Shown here: positions 44,173 to 53,527 of the stretch, in pieces
Position numbering within the stretch: the stretch's first letter is position 1
Layout of the letters: each line of letters starts with the position of its first letter
Assembly: GCA_947591475.1 (NCBI GenBank)
Contig: CANQDE010000006.1
Coordinates: 50,140 to 114,139, forward strand
Direction: 5' to 3'
Origin: an uncultured Alistipes sp.
Lineage (GTDB): Bacteria > Bacteroidota > Bacteroidia > Bacteroidales > Rikenellaceae
DNA: 64,000 bases
The notes under the pieces: generated by a model
Seen by the model: the letters and a program-made list of their open reading frames with translations, nothing else
What the model was told of the DNA's origin: nothing
The model's database searches: none
Translations under genes and position numbers: made by a program

Positions 44173-47100
44173 ATGAAACACTTTACAAAGTTTGCCCTGA
44201 TGTTGATTCTGGGCATGGGTCTCGCGCAAGCGGCTACGGCCCAGATTGTAGGGGGGGGGATTAAAGACGCTCAGGGTCAGCCAGTTATAGGCGCATCCGT
44301 AACCGTCGACGGTACCACCCTCGGTGTAACTTCGGATGTGGACGGACGGTTCCAGTTGAATGTTCCGGACGCGAAGAAAGCCGTATTGACCGTGTCGTTC
44401 ATCGGCTACGCGACGCAGAGCATTCCGGTCAACGGACGTACGCAGATCGACATCGTGATGAAAGAGGACGCGCTCGCGCTCGAAGATGTCGTCGTCGTCG
44501 GTTACGGTACGATGAAGAAGAGCGACGTTACGGGTTCGGTCAGCTCGGTCAGCGCCGAGGACATTGCCGCAAAAGGAACTACTCGCTTGGAGGAGGCCTT
44601 GATCGGTGCTGTTCCGGGTGCTGTGGTTACACAGACCAATAGCCGAGCCGGTGATGGCGGATTCAAAATTCAAATTCGCGGTCAAGCGTCGATTAACAAT
44701 GCTCCGAGTAATCCGCTCTATGTGATCGATGGTATCGTCAGCTCGTCGATGGATTATCTGAACCCCGAGGACATCGAGCGAATCGACGTCTTGAAGGACG
44801 CATCGTCGACGGCCATCTACGGTTCGCGTGCTTCGGCCGGTGTCATCATGATCACTACCAAAGGAGGTAAGGCTGCTGCCGGTGCTTCGAATGCGACCGT
44901 AACTTACGATGGCTATTATGGTTTCCGTACAGTCGCACGCACACCTGATTTCATGGATGCCAGCGAATTCATGAATTTCCGTTTCCATCGTTTCACGACG
45001 TTGACGGGAGACAAATACGAGGGTTCGAAATATAAAGGTGTCGACGCGAGCGGTGTCCCGCATTACGAAATTACAGATGACAACTTGAACACAGCGTTCT
45101 TGATGCGCAAAGGCGGATCGAGTTACCGAGATTCGAAACTCTACGAATTGTACATGCAGGGATACAAGGGCTACGACTGGATCGATGCCATGACTCGTAC
45201 TGCGGCTCAACAGAACCACTTTATTAGTGTCAATGGAGCCAATGAAAAAATGAATTATCGTTTGGGCATCGGTTATCAGAGCGAAGAGAATGTCTACAAG
45301 GAGAATGACTACCATCGCTTCAATGTCAAGGGCCAATTCGATACCAAACTTTCGAAAGTTTTCGAAGCGGGTATGTCGGTCAATATGGCCTATACGGTCG
45401 ATGACCAGTTTACGACTTCGACCTCTTACAGCCCTTATGTAAACGCATTCTATTTCAACCCGTTCGTTTCTCCTTACGACGAGAACGGAGTTCTGTATAA
45501 ATACCCGGGGTCCAAGAGTGCTTTCGGTTCGGATGCTCAGTTTACGTCTGCAGTCAACCCGTTGATCGATCTTTATGATAAGAACTATATCGATCAGGAT
45601 CGCAAATTCCACATGTTCGGTAATTTCTATTTGCGGGCCAATCTTTACGATGGGTTGAAGTTCACGACGACGCTTTCGCCCAGTTTCTATCATGGTCGTA
45701 CAGCGCAATTCTCTGCCAAAGGTATCACCGAAGATAATCCCGAAGGTTCGCAATATTATGCGACAAACAAAACTAATATGGGTTATATCGGGAATACCGA
45801 CCGCTTCGAATGGACGTGGGATAATCAGCTCGACTACAATAAGACGTGGGGCGACCATACGTTCAATGCCATGGGTCTTTTCTCGATGAATCAGTACACC
45901 AAAGAAACTTCGAGTTTGCAAGGTACGGAGATTGCTGACGACCGATTGACTTACAATGCATTGGATAAAGCAAGCGGTGTTAAGACGATCAACTCGAGTT
46001 ACGAGGAAACGACGTTGGTATCTGTTGCCGCTCGTTTGAATTATTCGTATAAGGGCAAATACATGGCGACGGTTACGATGCGTGCCGACGGCTCGTCGAA
46101 ATTCGCGCCAGGTCATCAGTGGGGCTTCTTCCCGTCAGCGGCGGTGGCATGGCGTATGTCCGAAGAGAAATTCATGAAGAATGCCGATTGGCTTGACAAT
46201 CTGAAATTACGTCTTTCGTACGGTGTTACCGGTAATAACAATGTAGGTGCATATGAAACGCATAATACGGCTGATGGCCCGAGCTACGCTGTGATTGACG
46301 GGAGCGAAGTCAACGGCTATTATCCGGTCGGTATTGTCAATCAGGCGCTTATCTGGGAAAAAATCAAGGAGTTCGACTTCGGTGTCGACTTCTCGGTATT
46401 CAACAGCCGCATCAACCTGACGGCCGATGTCTACCGTCGTCTTTCCGACGGTCAGATCATGAACCGTTCGATTCCTCACGAAACGGGTGAAACCTCTACG
46501 AAGTTCAATGTCGGTTCGATTCGCAATGCCGGTATCGAGGTCGGATTGAATCTGGGCGTTGTTCGCAGCAAGAACTTTACGTGGGATTTGGGCATCAACT
46601 TCTCTCGCAACTGGAATAAAATCCTCGAACTCAGTCTCGGTAAAGTCGATGAACCCGCCAGCAACCGATATATCGGCGGACGGTTGAATGTGTTGCGTGA
46701 TTACACGCATACCGATGTGATCACCGACAAGGGTGTAACGATGCACACGATGGATGGCGACATCCACTACACGCTGGAGGAATTGTTCCAGAAATACGGT
46801 GAGAAATATAAGTGGTATGAAGGACAGGTAGCTGTCAACGATTGGAACAACGACGGTAAGATCGACGACGAAGACAAGCGGATTTACGGTTGTACCGATC
46901 CGAAATGGGTGGGAAGCCTTTCTTCGTCGATGAGCTTCAAAGGTTTCGACTTCTCGTTTACGATTTATACCAAACAAGGCCAATGGGCGAAGTCGGCTTT
47001 CCACGATGGCAAATATATGAAATGGTCCGATCGAGGCAATCAACACATTGCGATGGATTACTACATTCCCAAAGGCGCTCCGATACTCGATCCTGCTACA

Positions 47101-47451
47101 GGCGAAGTCATAGCCAATCCTGAAACCCACTACGGCAAATATCCGTATCCCAACAATGCCGATACGAGTGCCGGCGGTTACTTCTCAGACAAAGGTAAAG
47201 CGAAAGGCGAAGGTTATCAGTATCATGATACCTCGTTCGTCAAGGTGAAAAATATCACATTGGGTTATACATTCCCGAAAACATGGATGCAGAAGATCCA
47301 TGTCAAGAGCCTGCGCCTCTATCTGAATATCACCAATCCTTTCTGCTGGACCGATTATGAAGGTTTCGATCCCGAATGGGCGGGTGCCAATCTTGCCAAC
47401 GGCGGTTTGGCTTCGGTAACCTATCAGATCGGGGCTAATGTCAAGTTCTAA
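44173..47451 (+). CDS. SusC/RagA TonB-dependent transporter of the pectin locus
   Basis: A 1092-residue outer membrane protein: signal peptide MKHFTKFALMLILGMGLAQA, carboxypeptidase-regulatory-like domain (KDAQGQPVIGASVTVDGTT), LEDVVVVGYGTMKKSDVTGS, plug with AIYGSRASAGVIMITTKGGK, and barrel ending YQIGANVKF. ATG 44173 gives the proper signal peptide (ATG 44149 adds eight residues). Codons 27-29, right after the signal peptide, are GGG GGG GGG (44251-44259). It pairs with the SusD 18 bases downstream to import pectin oligosaccharides. Confidence 0.95.
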   Translation: MKHFTKFALMLILGMGLAQAATAQIVGGGIKDAQGQPVIGASVTVDGTTLGVTSDVDGRFQLNVPDAKKAVLTVSFIGYATQSIPVNGRTQIDIVMKEDALALEDVVVVGYGTMKKSDVTGSVSSVSAEDIAAKGTTRLEEALIGAVPGAVVTQTNSRAGDGGFKIQIRGQASINNAPSNPLYVIDGIVSSSMDYLNPEDIERIDVLKDASSTAIYGSRASAGVIMITTKGGKAAAGASNATVTYDGYYGFRTVARTPDFMDASEFMNFRFHRFTTLTGDKYEGSKYKGVDASGVPHYEITDDNLNTAFLMRKGGSSYRDSKLYELYMQGYKGYDWIDAMTRTAAQQNHFISVNGANEKMNYRLGIGYQSEENVYKENDYHRFNVKGQFDTKLSKVFEAGMSVNMAYTVDDQFTTSTSYSPYVNAFYFNPFVSPYDENGVLYKYPGSKSAFGSDAQFTSAVNPLIDLYDKNYIDQDRKFHMFGNFYLRANLYDGLKFTTTLSPSFYHGRTAQFSAKGITEDNPEGSQYYATNKTNMGYIGNTDRFEWTWDNQLDYNKTWGDHTFNAMGLFSMNQYTKETSSLQGTEIADDRLTYNALDKASGVKTINSSYEETTLVSVAARLNYSYKGKYMATVTMRADGSSKFAPGHQWGFFPSAAVAWRMSEEKFMKNADWLDNLKLRLSYGVTGNNNVGAYETHNTADGPSYAVIDGSEVNGYYPVGIVNQALIWEKIKEFDFGVDFSVFNSRINLTADVYRRLSDGQIMNRSIPHETGETSTKFNVGSIRNAGIEVGLNLGVVRSKNFTWDLGINFSRNWNKILELSLGKVDEPASNRYIGGRLNVLRDYTHTDVITDKGVTMHTMDGDIHYTLEELFQKYGEKYKWYEGQVAVNDWNNDGKIDDEDKRIYGCTDPKWVGSLSSSMSFKGFDFSFTIYTKQGQWAKSAFHDGKYMKWSDRGNQHIAMDYYIPKGAPILDPATGEVIANPETHYGKYPYPNNADTSAGGYFSDKGKAKGEGYQYHDTSFVKVKNITLGYTFPKTWMQKIHVKSLRLYLNITNPFCWTDYEGFDPEWAGANLANGGLASVTYQIGANVKF
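44251..44259 (+). repeat. G9 homopolymer in the second susC gene
   Basis: Nine G in frame as three glycine codons (27-29) just after the signal peptide. A one-base slip would abolish nearly the whole transporter, so the tract sits where an on/off switch would work best. Confidence 0.85.
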
Positions 47452-47469
47452 TTTTAACGCGAATACGAG

Positions 47470-49170
47470 ATGAAAAAGATATTATTATTTATTGCAGCTA
47501 TTTCGGGTTCGGTCATGCTGTCGGGATGCGAAGATTTCCTTACGACTGAAAACCGCTCGAATATAACGGATAAGCAGCAATTCTCCACGAAAGAAGGGTT
47601 CGAATCTTTGGTGGCCGATGCCTATGCGAATCTGCGTACAATTTACAACGATGTCGATAATTACAACCGGTGGTTCAATGCCGGTACCGACATGTACACT
47701 ATGGGACGTGGCAACAAAACCGATGTTTTTCACGAATATCTCGGTCTTGATGCCGATAACGGTACAGTTAATACGCTTTACACGGAGTGCTATGACGGTA
47801 TTCGTGCTGCCTATCAGGTATTGCATTATGCACCCGCTGCCAACATTACCGATGAATTGCGGAATCGTCGTAGCGATGAAGCTCGCGTGATTGCGGCTCA
47901 TTATTACTACATTCTGGTCAATACGTTCGGCGGTGTACCTTTGATCAAAGAGTTCATTCAAAGTCCTGCTACCGGCTATCCGCGCGTTACTGCTCAGGAA
48001 ACCTATGATTGGATCATCGGCGAATTGGAAAGTGTCGTGAAAAATAATTATTTGGAACCTTCGTCGAAAACCGGCGGACGTGTCAGCATGGAGGTGGCCA
48101 AAGCGCAATTGGCTCAGGCTTATCTGTCGGCTGCATGGGATTTGAATAAGACCGAGTATTTCGCCAAAGCGGCGGCTATGGCCGATCAGGTGATTGCCGG
48201 TCATACGCTGGAGCCGGATTTCGCTAAGCTGTGGAAGGCCGACCGCTCGGGCGATGATAACGCAGAGTTCATCTGGGATATCGAGTACGATTTTACTACG
48301 GCTCATAACCAAAATGATGGCGGTCATTCGTGGAGTACGGCGTTCTGCGCTTATCTCGGCGGTAACGAAGATCCGGTCAAGGCTACGAATCAAGTGTATG
48401 TACCCTCGCTCCGTGCCTTGCACAATTTCGAGAAAGGCGATGTACGCTATGACGTAACTTTCATGAAGGAATTGCCCAGCGTCGCTAAAGGTAATAAGGA
48501 CAAAACTTCGTACTATACGTGGTATGAGAATAATGAATCACTTGTAGGCCATCGCGTTGAGCGTTACTATTCGGCGTGGTATGAAACGGATGCCGATTTC
48601 GAAGCTTGGAAAGCACTGGACCCCGACAATCGTAAGGATACCTATCGTATTCCTATGGATGAACAAACGAAAGACCCTCAAACGATCAATGGGCCAGCTA
48701 TGGATTATAAGACCTCCTTGGAACAAGTCTTCGGCGGCGGCATCTGCAAGAAGTTCGACGATTCGGAAACTGCAAGTAAGACGGGAAGCGATAACTGGCG
48801 CGATATTCACGTGATTACGCTGCCGGAGATGTTCTTCGTAGCTGCCGAGGCTTATCTGAAAGCCGGCGACAGCGGCAAAGCTCTTGCCCGTCTGAATTCC
48901 GTGCGCAACCGTGCCGGTTTGGCCAATGCTACGGAAATAACGATCGATGCGATTCTGAAAGAGCGCTCGTGCGAGTTGTTTGGGTTAGGAAAACGTTGGT
49001 TCGACCTGCGCCGTACGCAAAAGCTCGTTGAATACAATGAAAAGTACAACGATTATGTTGGATCGAATGCTTCGTCGTGGGTAAAGACGTTGCGCCCGAT
49101 TCCGCAAGGAGCAATCGATGCGAACGATCAGTTGTCTGCCGAAGATCAGAACCCCGAATATATGGAATGA
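47470..49170 (+). CDS. SusD/RagB-family lipoprotein of the pectin locus
   Basis: A 566-residue surface lipoprotein (Cys20 in MLSGC) with SusD features: EDFLTTENRSNITDKQQFSTKEGFESLV, EARVIAAHYYYILVNTFGGVPLI, and the C-terminal ILKERSCELFGLGKRWFDLRRTQKLVEY. It follows susC by 18 bases and ends the susCD unit, since a strong terminator lies 60 bases on. It should bind the glycan handled by GH28, GH105 and the esterases, probably galacturonan or rhamnogalacturonan. Confidence 0.95.
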   Translation: MKKILLFIAAISGSVMLSGCEDFLTTENRSNITDKQQFSTKEGFESLVADAYANLRTIYNDVDNYNRWFNAGTDMYTMGRGNKTDVFHEYLGLDADNGTVNTLYTECYDGIRAAYQVLHYAPAANITDELRNRRSDEARVIAAHYYYILVNTFGGVPLIKEFIQSPATGYPRVTAQETYDWIIGELESVVKNNYLEPSSKTGGRVSMEVAKAQLAQAYLSAAWDLNKTEYFAKAAAMADQVIAGHTLEPDFAKLWKADRSGDDNAEFIWDIEYDFTTAHNQNDGGHSWSTAFCAYLGGNEDPVKATNQVYVPSLRALHNFEKGDVRYDVTFMKELPSVAKGNKDKTSYYTWYENNESLVGHRVERYYSAWYETDADFEAWKALDPDNRKDTYRIPMDEQTKDPQTINGPAMDYKTSLEQVFGGGICKKFDDSETASKTGSDNWRDIHVITLPEMFFVAAEAYLKAGDSGKALARLNSVRNRAGLANATEITIDAILKERSCELFGLGKRWFDLRRTQKLVEYNEKYNDYVGSNASSWVKTLRPIPQGAIDANDQLSAEDQNPEYME

Positions 49171-49180
49171 CCCTCCCCCG

Positions 49181-49211
49181 GACAGGTACTTCACACGTGT
49201 GAGTCGCTGTC
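49181..49211. repeat. Palindrome TCACACGTGTGA inside a longer hairpin
   Basis: A perfect 12-bp palindrome at 49191-49202, flanked by GACAG and CTGTC that can extend the stem. No T-run follows. It may be an operator or an RNA structure in the susD 3' region. Confidence 0.55.
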
Positions 49212-49232
49212 TGAAAATCCTTGAACAGGAAA

Positions 49233-49268
49233 GAACGGAAACGCTTGGTCGTTTCCGCTCTTTTTTTT
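49233..49268 (+). terminator. Intrinsic terminator after susD
   Basis: CGGAAACG (49236-49243), loop CTTGGT, CGTTTCCG (49250-49257), then CTC and eight T. A textbook rho-independent terminator. Confidence 0.85.
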
Positions 49269-49275
49269 ATATTTG
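49245..49275 (+). promoter_or_regulatory. Putative GH28 promoter overlapping the susD terminator
   Basis: TTG (49245-49247), 20 bases, then TATATTTG (49268-49275). The -7 box uses the end of the terminator T-run, so the GH28 gene can be transcribed on its own. The leader before ATG 49309 would be about 27 bases. Confidence 0.55.
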
Positions 49276-49308
49276 TGTTATCGAATGAACCATAACTTCT
49301 AAATATCG

Positions 49309-51000
49309 ATGAATCTGAAATTTGTTTCTATTGGGTTGGCTGCTTTCGCCGCCCTTGCGTTGTCCGCCTGCTGTTGCAAGACAACGGATGCTTCCGACGT
49401 CGTGGCGTCGAAAAATCTTCCTTTCGAAATGCCTGCTGTGCCTCGTCCGGCGATTCCCGATCGCAGCGTCTGCATCACGGATTACGGTGCTGTCCCCGAT
49501 GGCTATACGCTTTGCACTCAGGCTTTCGCCGATGCAATCGATGCACTCGCCGAAAAGGGTGGCGGCCGCGTCATCGTGCCGGCTGGTGTGTGGTACACGG
49601 GCCCGATCGTGCTGAAAGACCACATCGAACTGCATCTCGAACAGAGTGCGTTGATCTTGTTCAGCGACGATAAATCGCTCTATCCGTTGACGCAGATCAC
49701 GTTCGAAGGGTTGAATACTTGGCGTTGCCAGTCGCCGCTGTCGGCGATCGGTGCGAAAGATGTCGCTATCACGGGTGAGGGCGTCATCGACGGCAACGGC
49801 GCTGCTTGGCGTGCCGTGAAGAAAGACAAGCTGACGGCTCGCGAGTGGGAAAATCAGCTCAAGCGCGGCGGCATCGTCTCCGAAAATGGTAAAACATGGT
49901 ATCCGTCGGAGAGCTTCAAGCTCGGTGCGACGAGCGGTTCCGATCAGAATGTCTCGACTTGGGCCAAGACCAAGGAGGATTTCGAAACGATGCGCGATTT
50001 CCTTCGTCCGGTGATGATTGCCATTCATCATTGCGAAAATGTGCTGCTGGAGGGGGTAACGTTCCAGAATTCGCCTTGCTGGAACATCCATCCCGCCATG
50101 TGTACGAACCTGATTGTCAAGGATATTACGGTACGCTGTCCCGATTATGCGCAGAATGGCGACGGAATCGACATCGAATCGTGCAAGAATGTCATTGTAA
50201 CCGGTTCGAGCTTCGATGTGGGCGATGACGGCATCTGCATCAAGAGCGGCAAGGACAAGGCCGGTCGGGATCGCGGCATTCCGTGCGAGAACATCGTGGT
50301 CGACGATTGCATCGTGTTTCATGGGCATGGCGGTTTCGTGGTCGGCAGCGAGATGTCGGGCGGCGTGAAGAACGTCAACGTAACGAATTGCATCTTCTCC
50401 GGTACGGATGTCGGTCTGCGTTTCAAGTCGACGCGCGGCCGCGGCGGCGTTGTGGAAAATATCTACATCGACAACATCGCCATGTGCAATATCGCGCAGG
50501 AGGCGTTGTTGTTCGACTTGTTCTATGGTGGAAAATCCGCTTCGGAGGCTTTCGCAGCCGGTGAGAATGCCGAACCCACCGACTTGGCGCTGAAACCAGT
50601 CGACGAGACGACGCCGGCGTTCCGCGATATTCATATCAGCAACGTTTGGTGCCGCGGCGCCCGCCGTGCGATGTATTTCAACGGCCTGCCCGAGATGAAT
50701 GTCGAGCGTGTAACGGTCGAAAACGCCAGTATCTATGCGCAAACGGGCGCACAGATCAATGAATCGACGGCGGTTCGGCTGACCGACGTAACGGTGATTC
50801 CCGAGAACGGGCCGGCGTTGATGATTAACAATGTGAAAGATTTGACGGTGGAGAATTTCTCTTGCCCCGAGGGAATGGAGTGTGCGATGACCGTTACCGG
50901 CAGCCGCAATCGCGACGTGCAGGTGAATTCGGCACAGATTACGCTCGAAAATGCCCAGCTGTCGAAGGGAGCTGCTTCGGCGGTGAAGATCGGCAAATAG
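49309..51000 (+). CDS. GH28 polygalacturonase lipoprotein
   Basis: A 563-residue right-handed beta-helix hydrolase with a lipoprotein signal (first Cys21 in LSACCC). GH28 motifs are NGDGIDIES with Asp286, GDDGICIKSGKD with Asp306-Asp307, HGHGGFVVGSE with His340 and RFKST with Arg371/Lys373. All three catalytic aspartates and the Arg-x-Lys pair are present. It hydrolyses alpha-1,4-linked galacturonate; exo- or endo-action is not readable. It stands as its own transcript between two terminators and completes the pectin locus. Confidence 0.95.
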   Translation: MNLKFVSIGLAAFAALALSACCCKTTDASDVVASKNLPFEMPAVPRPAIPDRSVCITDYGAVPDGYTLCTQAFADAIDALAEKGGGRVIVPAGVWYTGPIVLKDHIELHLEQSALILFSDDKSLYPLTQITFEGLNTWRCQSPLSAIGAKDVAITGEGVIDGNGAAWRAVKKDKLTAREWENQLKRGGIVSENGKTWYPSESFKLGATSGSDQNVSTWAKTKEDFETMRDFLRPVMIAIHHCENVLLEGVTFQNSPCWNIHPAMCTNLIVKDITVRCPDYAQNGDGIDIESCKNVIVTGSSFDVGDDGICIKSGKDKAGRDRGIPCENIVVDDCIVFHGHGGFVVGSEMSGGVKNVNVTNCIFSGTDVGLRFKSTRGRGGVVENIYIDNIAMCNIAQEALLFDLFYGGKSASEAFAAGENAEPTDLALKPVDETTPAFRDIHISNVWCRGARRAMYFNGLPEMNVERVTVENASIYAQTGAQINESTAVRLTDVTVIPENGPALMINNVKDLTVENFSCPEGMECAMTVTGSRNRDVQVNSAQITLENAQLSKGAASAVKIGK

Positions 51001-51023
51001 GCTGTCGTTAATTGGACTTGAAT

Positions 51024-51055
51024 CGGCGAACTCATTGACGGGTTCGCCGTTTTTA
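51024..51055 (+). terminator. Intrinsic terminator after GH28
   Basis: CGGCGAAC (51024-51031) pairs with GTTCGCCG (51042-51049), followed by TTTTT. It closes the pectin locus ahead of the suf operon. Confidence 0.85.
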
Positions 51056-51162
51056 TCGGTACGGTTACGGATGCGAAAAGCCTGAAATGGCTAAATTATT
51101 GATTGAAATTCGTATCTTGGTTGCGTCGAAGATACTGCGACTCGGCAAAAAATGCAAACAAG

Positions 51163-51196
51163 TTTGCTTTTTTGCCCTCGACTTTACGTATCTTTG
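51163..51196 (+). promoter_or_regulatory. Promoter of the suf operon
   Basis: TTTG (51163-51166), 22 bases, then TATCTTTG (51189-51196), a good Bacteroidota promoter 19 bases before ATG 51216. The longer open frame from 51087 would place the promoter inside the gene, which supports the later start. Confidence 0.65.
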
Positions 51197-51215
51197 TACG
51201 ATTATTTTGCTGGAA

Positions 51216-52661
51216 ATGGCAGAAAACGAAAAAGAGTTGTTGGAAACCCTGCAAGAGCAGGAGTACAAATACGGGTTCACGACCGACATCGAGACCGAAA
51301 CCATCGGAAAGGGATTGTCGGAAGAGGTCGTGCGCCTGATCTCCGCCAAAAAGGGCGAACCCGACTGGATGACCGAACGCAGGGTGGCCGCTTATCGGCA
51401 TTGGTTGACGCTGACCCCTCCGACGTGGGCTCATCTGGATATTCCCGCGATCGACTTTCAGGACATCATCTATTACGCTGCTCCCAAACAGCCGAAAAAA
51501 GGCGGATCGTTCGATGACATCGACCCCGAATTGAAACGGACGTTCGATAAGCTGGGCATTCCGTTGGAAGAGCAGTTGGCTTTGTCCGGCGTGGCGGTCG
51601 ATGCCGTGATGGATTCCGTGTCGGTGAAGACCACCTTCAAAAAGACGCTTTCCGAAAAGGGTATCATCTTCTGTTCGATTTCCGAGGCGTTGCGCGATCA
51701 TCCCGACTTGGTGAAGAAGTATTTGGGCAGCGTCGTGCCCTATACGGACAATTTCTACGCAGCGCTCAATGCGGCGGTCTTTTCCGACGGGTCGTTCTGT
51801 TACATTCCGAAAGGAGTGCGCTGCCCGATGGAACTGTCGACCTATTTCCGTATCAATGCCGCCGGAACGGGTCAGTTCGAACGGACGCTCATCGTGGCCG
51901 ACGAGGGGGCCTATGTCAGCTATTTGGAGGGATGCACGGCACCGCGTCGCGACGAAAACCAGTTGCATGCTGCCGTCGTCGAAATCGTCGTCGAACGCGA
52001 TGCCGAGGTGAAATACTCCACAGTACAGAACTGGTACCCGGGCGACAAGGAAGGTCGGGGCGGCGTCTATAATTTCGTTACGAAACGCGGCATCTGTCGG
52101 GAAAACGCCCGTCTGTCGTGGACGCAGGTCGAAACCGGTTCGGCCATTACGTGGAAATATCCGAGCTGCATTCTGGCCGGCGACCGGTCGGTCGGGGAGT
52201 TCTACTCGGTGGCGATGACCAACAATCGGCAGCAAGCCGATACGGGCACGAAGATGATTCATATCGGTCGGGATACGCGCAGCCGCATCGTTTCGAAGGG
52301 CATCTCGGCCGGATGCAGCCAGAACGCCTATCGCGGATTGGTGCGGGTGGCGAAAGGGGCTGAAAACGCCCGCAACTTCTCGCAGTGCGATTCGTTGTTG
52401 ATCGGCGACCGGTGCGGGGCCCATACGTTCCCCGAGTTGGATGTACGCAATCGATCGGCCATTGTCGAGCACGAGGCGACGACCTCCAAAATATCGGACG
52501 ACCAGCTTTTCTACTGCAACCAGCGTGGGCTGTCGACCGAAGATGCCGTAGGGCTGATCGTCAACGGATATGCCCGCGAGGTGTTGGCCAAGCTGCCGAT
52601 GGAGTTCGCGGTCGAGGCGCAGAAGTTGTTGGCGCTTCAGTTGGAAGGGAGCGTCGGATAG
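51216..52661 (+). CDS. sufB: Fe-S cluster assembly scaffold SufB
   Basis: A 481-residue SufB. It has the N-terminal [83 protein letters not shown], and the C-terminal [21 protein letters not shown] with the cysteine region implicated in cluster binding. SufB forms the SufBC2D complex in which Fe-S clusters are built. ATG 51216 is used. A 110-base gap to sufC holds no supported gene. Confidence 0.97.
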   Translation: MAENEKELLETLQEQEYKYGFTTDIETETIGKGLSEEVVRLISAKKGEPDWMTERRVAAYRHWLTLTPPTWAHLDIPAIDFQDIIYYAAPKQPKKGGSFDDIDPELKRTFDKLGIPLEEQLALSGVAVDAVMDSVSVKTTFKKTLSEKGIIFCSISEALRDHPDLVKKYLGSVVPYTDNFYAALNAAVFSDGSFCYIPKGVRCPMELSTYFRINAAGTGQFERTLIVADEGAYVSYLEGCTAPRRDENQLHAAVVEIVVERDAEVKYSTVQNWYPGDKEGRGGVYNFVTKRGICRENARLSWTQVETGSAITWKYPSCILAGDRSVGEFYSVAMTNNRQQADTGTKMIHIGRDTRSRIVSKGISAGCSQNAYRGLVRVAKGAENARNFSQCDSLLIGDRCGAHTFPELDVRNRSAIVEHEATTSKISDDQLFYCNQRGLSTEDAVGLIVNGYAREVLAKLPMEFAVEAQKLLALQLEGSVG

Positions 52662-52771
52662 GGTAGACTCGTGGAGCAGCCTGCGGAGGGGCGCGGTAAG
52701 AAGGAGGCTGCGGCCCGCATGGTTCGGAGAGCTGCAAAACAAGCATACATGGTAAAAAGTAAAATAAAGAT

Positions 52772-53527
52772 ATGTTAAGCGTTAAAAATCTGCATGCGTC
52801 GGTCGACGGCAAGGAGATTCTTCGGGGCATCGACCTCGAAGTGCGGGCCGGCGAGGTGCATGCCATCATGGGCCCCAACGGCTCCGGCAAATCGACGTTG
52901 GCTTCGGTGCTGGCGGGAAACGAGAAATTCACCGTTACCGAAGGTTCGGCGACTTTTTTCGGTAAGGATTTGTTGTCGATGTCCATCGAGGATCGGGCCC
53001 GTGCGGGGTTGTTTCTCGGGTTCCAGTATCCGGTCGAAATTCCGGGCGTTACGATGGCCAATTTCATGAAGCTGGCGGTCAACGAACAACGCAAATATCG
53101 GGGCGAAGAACCGTTGACGGCGGCCGAGTTCCTGCGTCTGATGCGCGAGAAGAGCGCCATCGTCGAATTGTCGTCGAAGCTCACCTCGCGGGCCGTCAAC
53201 GAGGGATTCTCGGGCGGCGAGAAGAAGAAAAACGAGATCTTCCAGATGGCGATGCTCGACCCGAAGCTGGCCATTCTCGACGAGACCGATTCGGGATTGG
53301 ACATCGACGCGCTGCGCATCGTCGCCACGGGCGTTACGAAGCTCCACACGCCGGAGAATGCGACCGTGGTTATCACCCATTACCAACGGTTGTTGGATTA
53401 TATCGTGCCCGATGTGGTGCATGTGCTCTACAAGGGGCGCATCATCCATACGGGCGACAAGACGCTGGCCCTTCGGCTCGAAAAGGAGGGCTACGATTGG
53501 CTTATCAACGCATACGAGGAGCGATGA
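52772..53527 (+). CDS. sufC: Fe-S cluster assembly ATPase SufC
   Basis: A 251-residue ABC-type ATPase: Walker A MGPNGSGKST (about residues 31-40), family-specific FLGFQYPVEIPGV, signature FSGGEKKKNEIFQM, Walker B LAILDETDSGLDIDAL and switch His in ITHYQRLLDYI. It powers the SufBCD scaffold. Its stop overlaps the sufD ATG (ATGA), so the two are translated together. Confidence 0.97.
   Translation: MLSVKNLHASVDGKEILRGIDLEVRAGEVHAIMGPNGSGKSTLASVLAGNEKFTVTEGSATFFGKDLLSMSIEDRARAGLFLGFQYPVEIPGVTMANFMKLAVNEQRKYRGEEPLTAAEFLRLMREKSAIVELSSKLTSRAVNEGFSGGEKKKNEIFQMAMLDPKLAILDETDSGLDIDALRIVATGVTKLHTPENATVVITHYQRLLDYIVPDVVHVLYKGRIIHTGDKTLALRLEKEGYDWLINAYEER

Noticed and set aside
52671..52778. 35-codon frame from GTG between sufB and sufC
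   Set aside because: Basic, low-complexity peptide overlapping the sufC start; no supporting signal.
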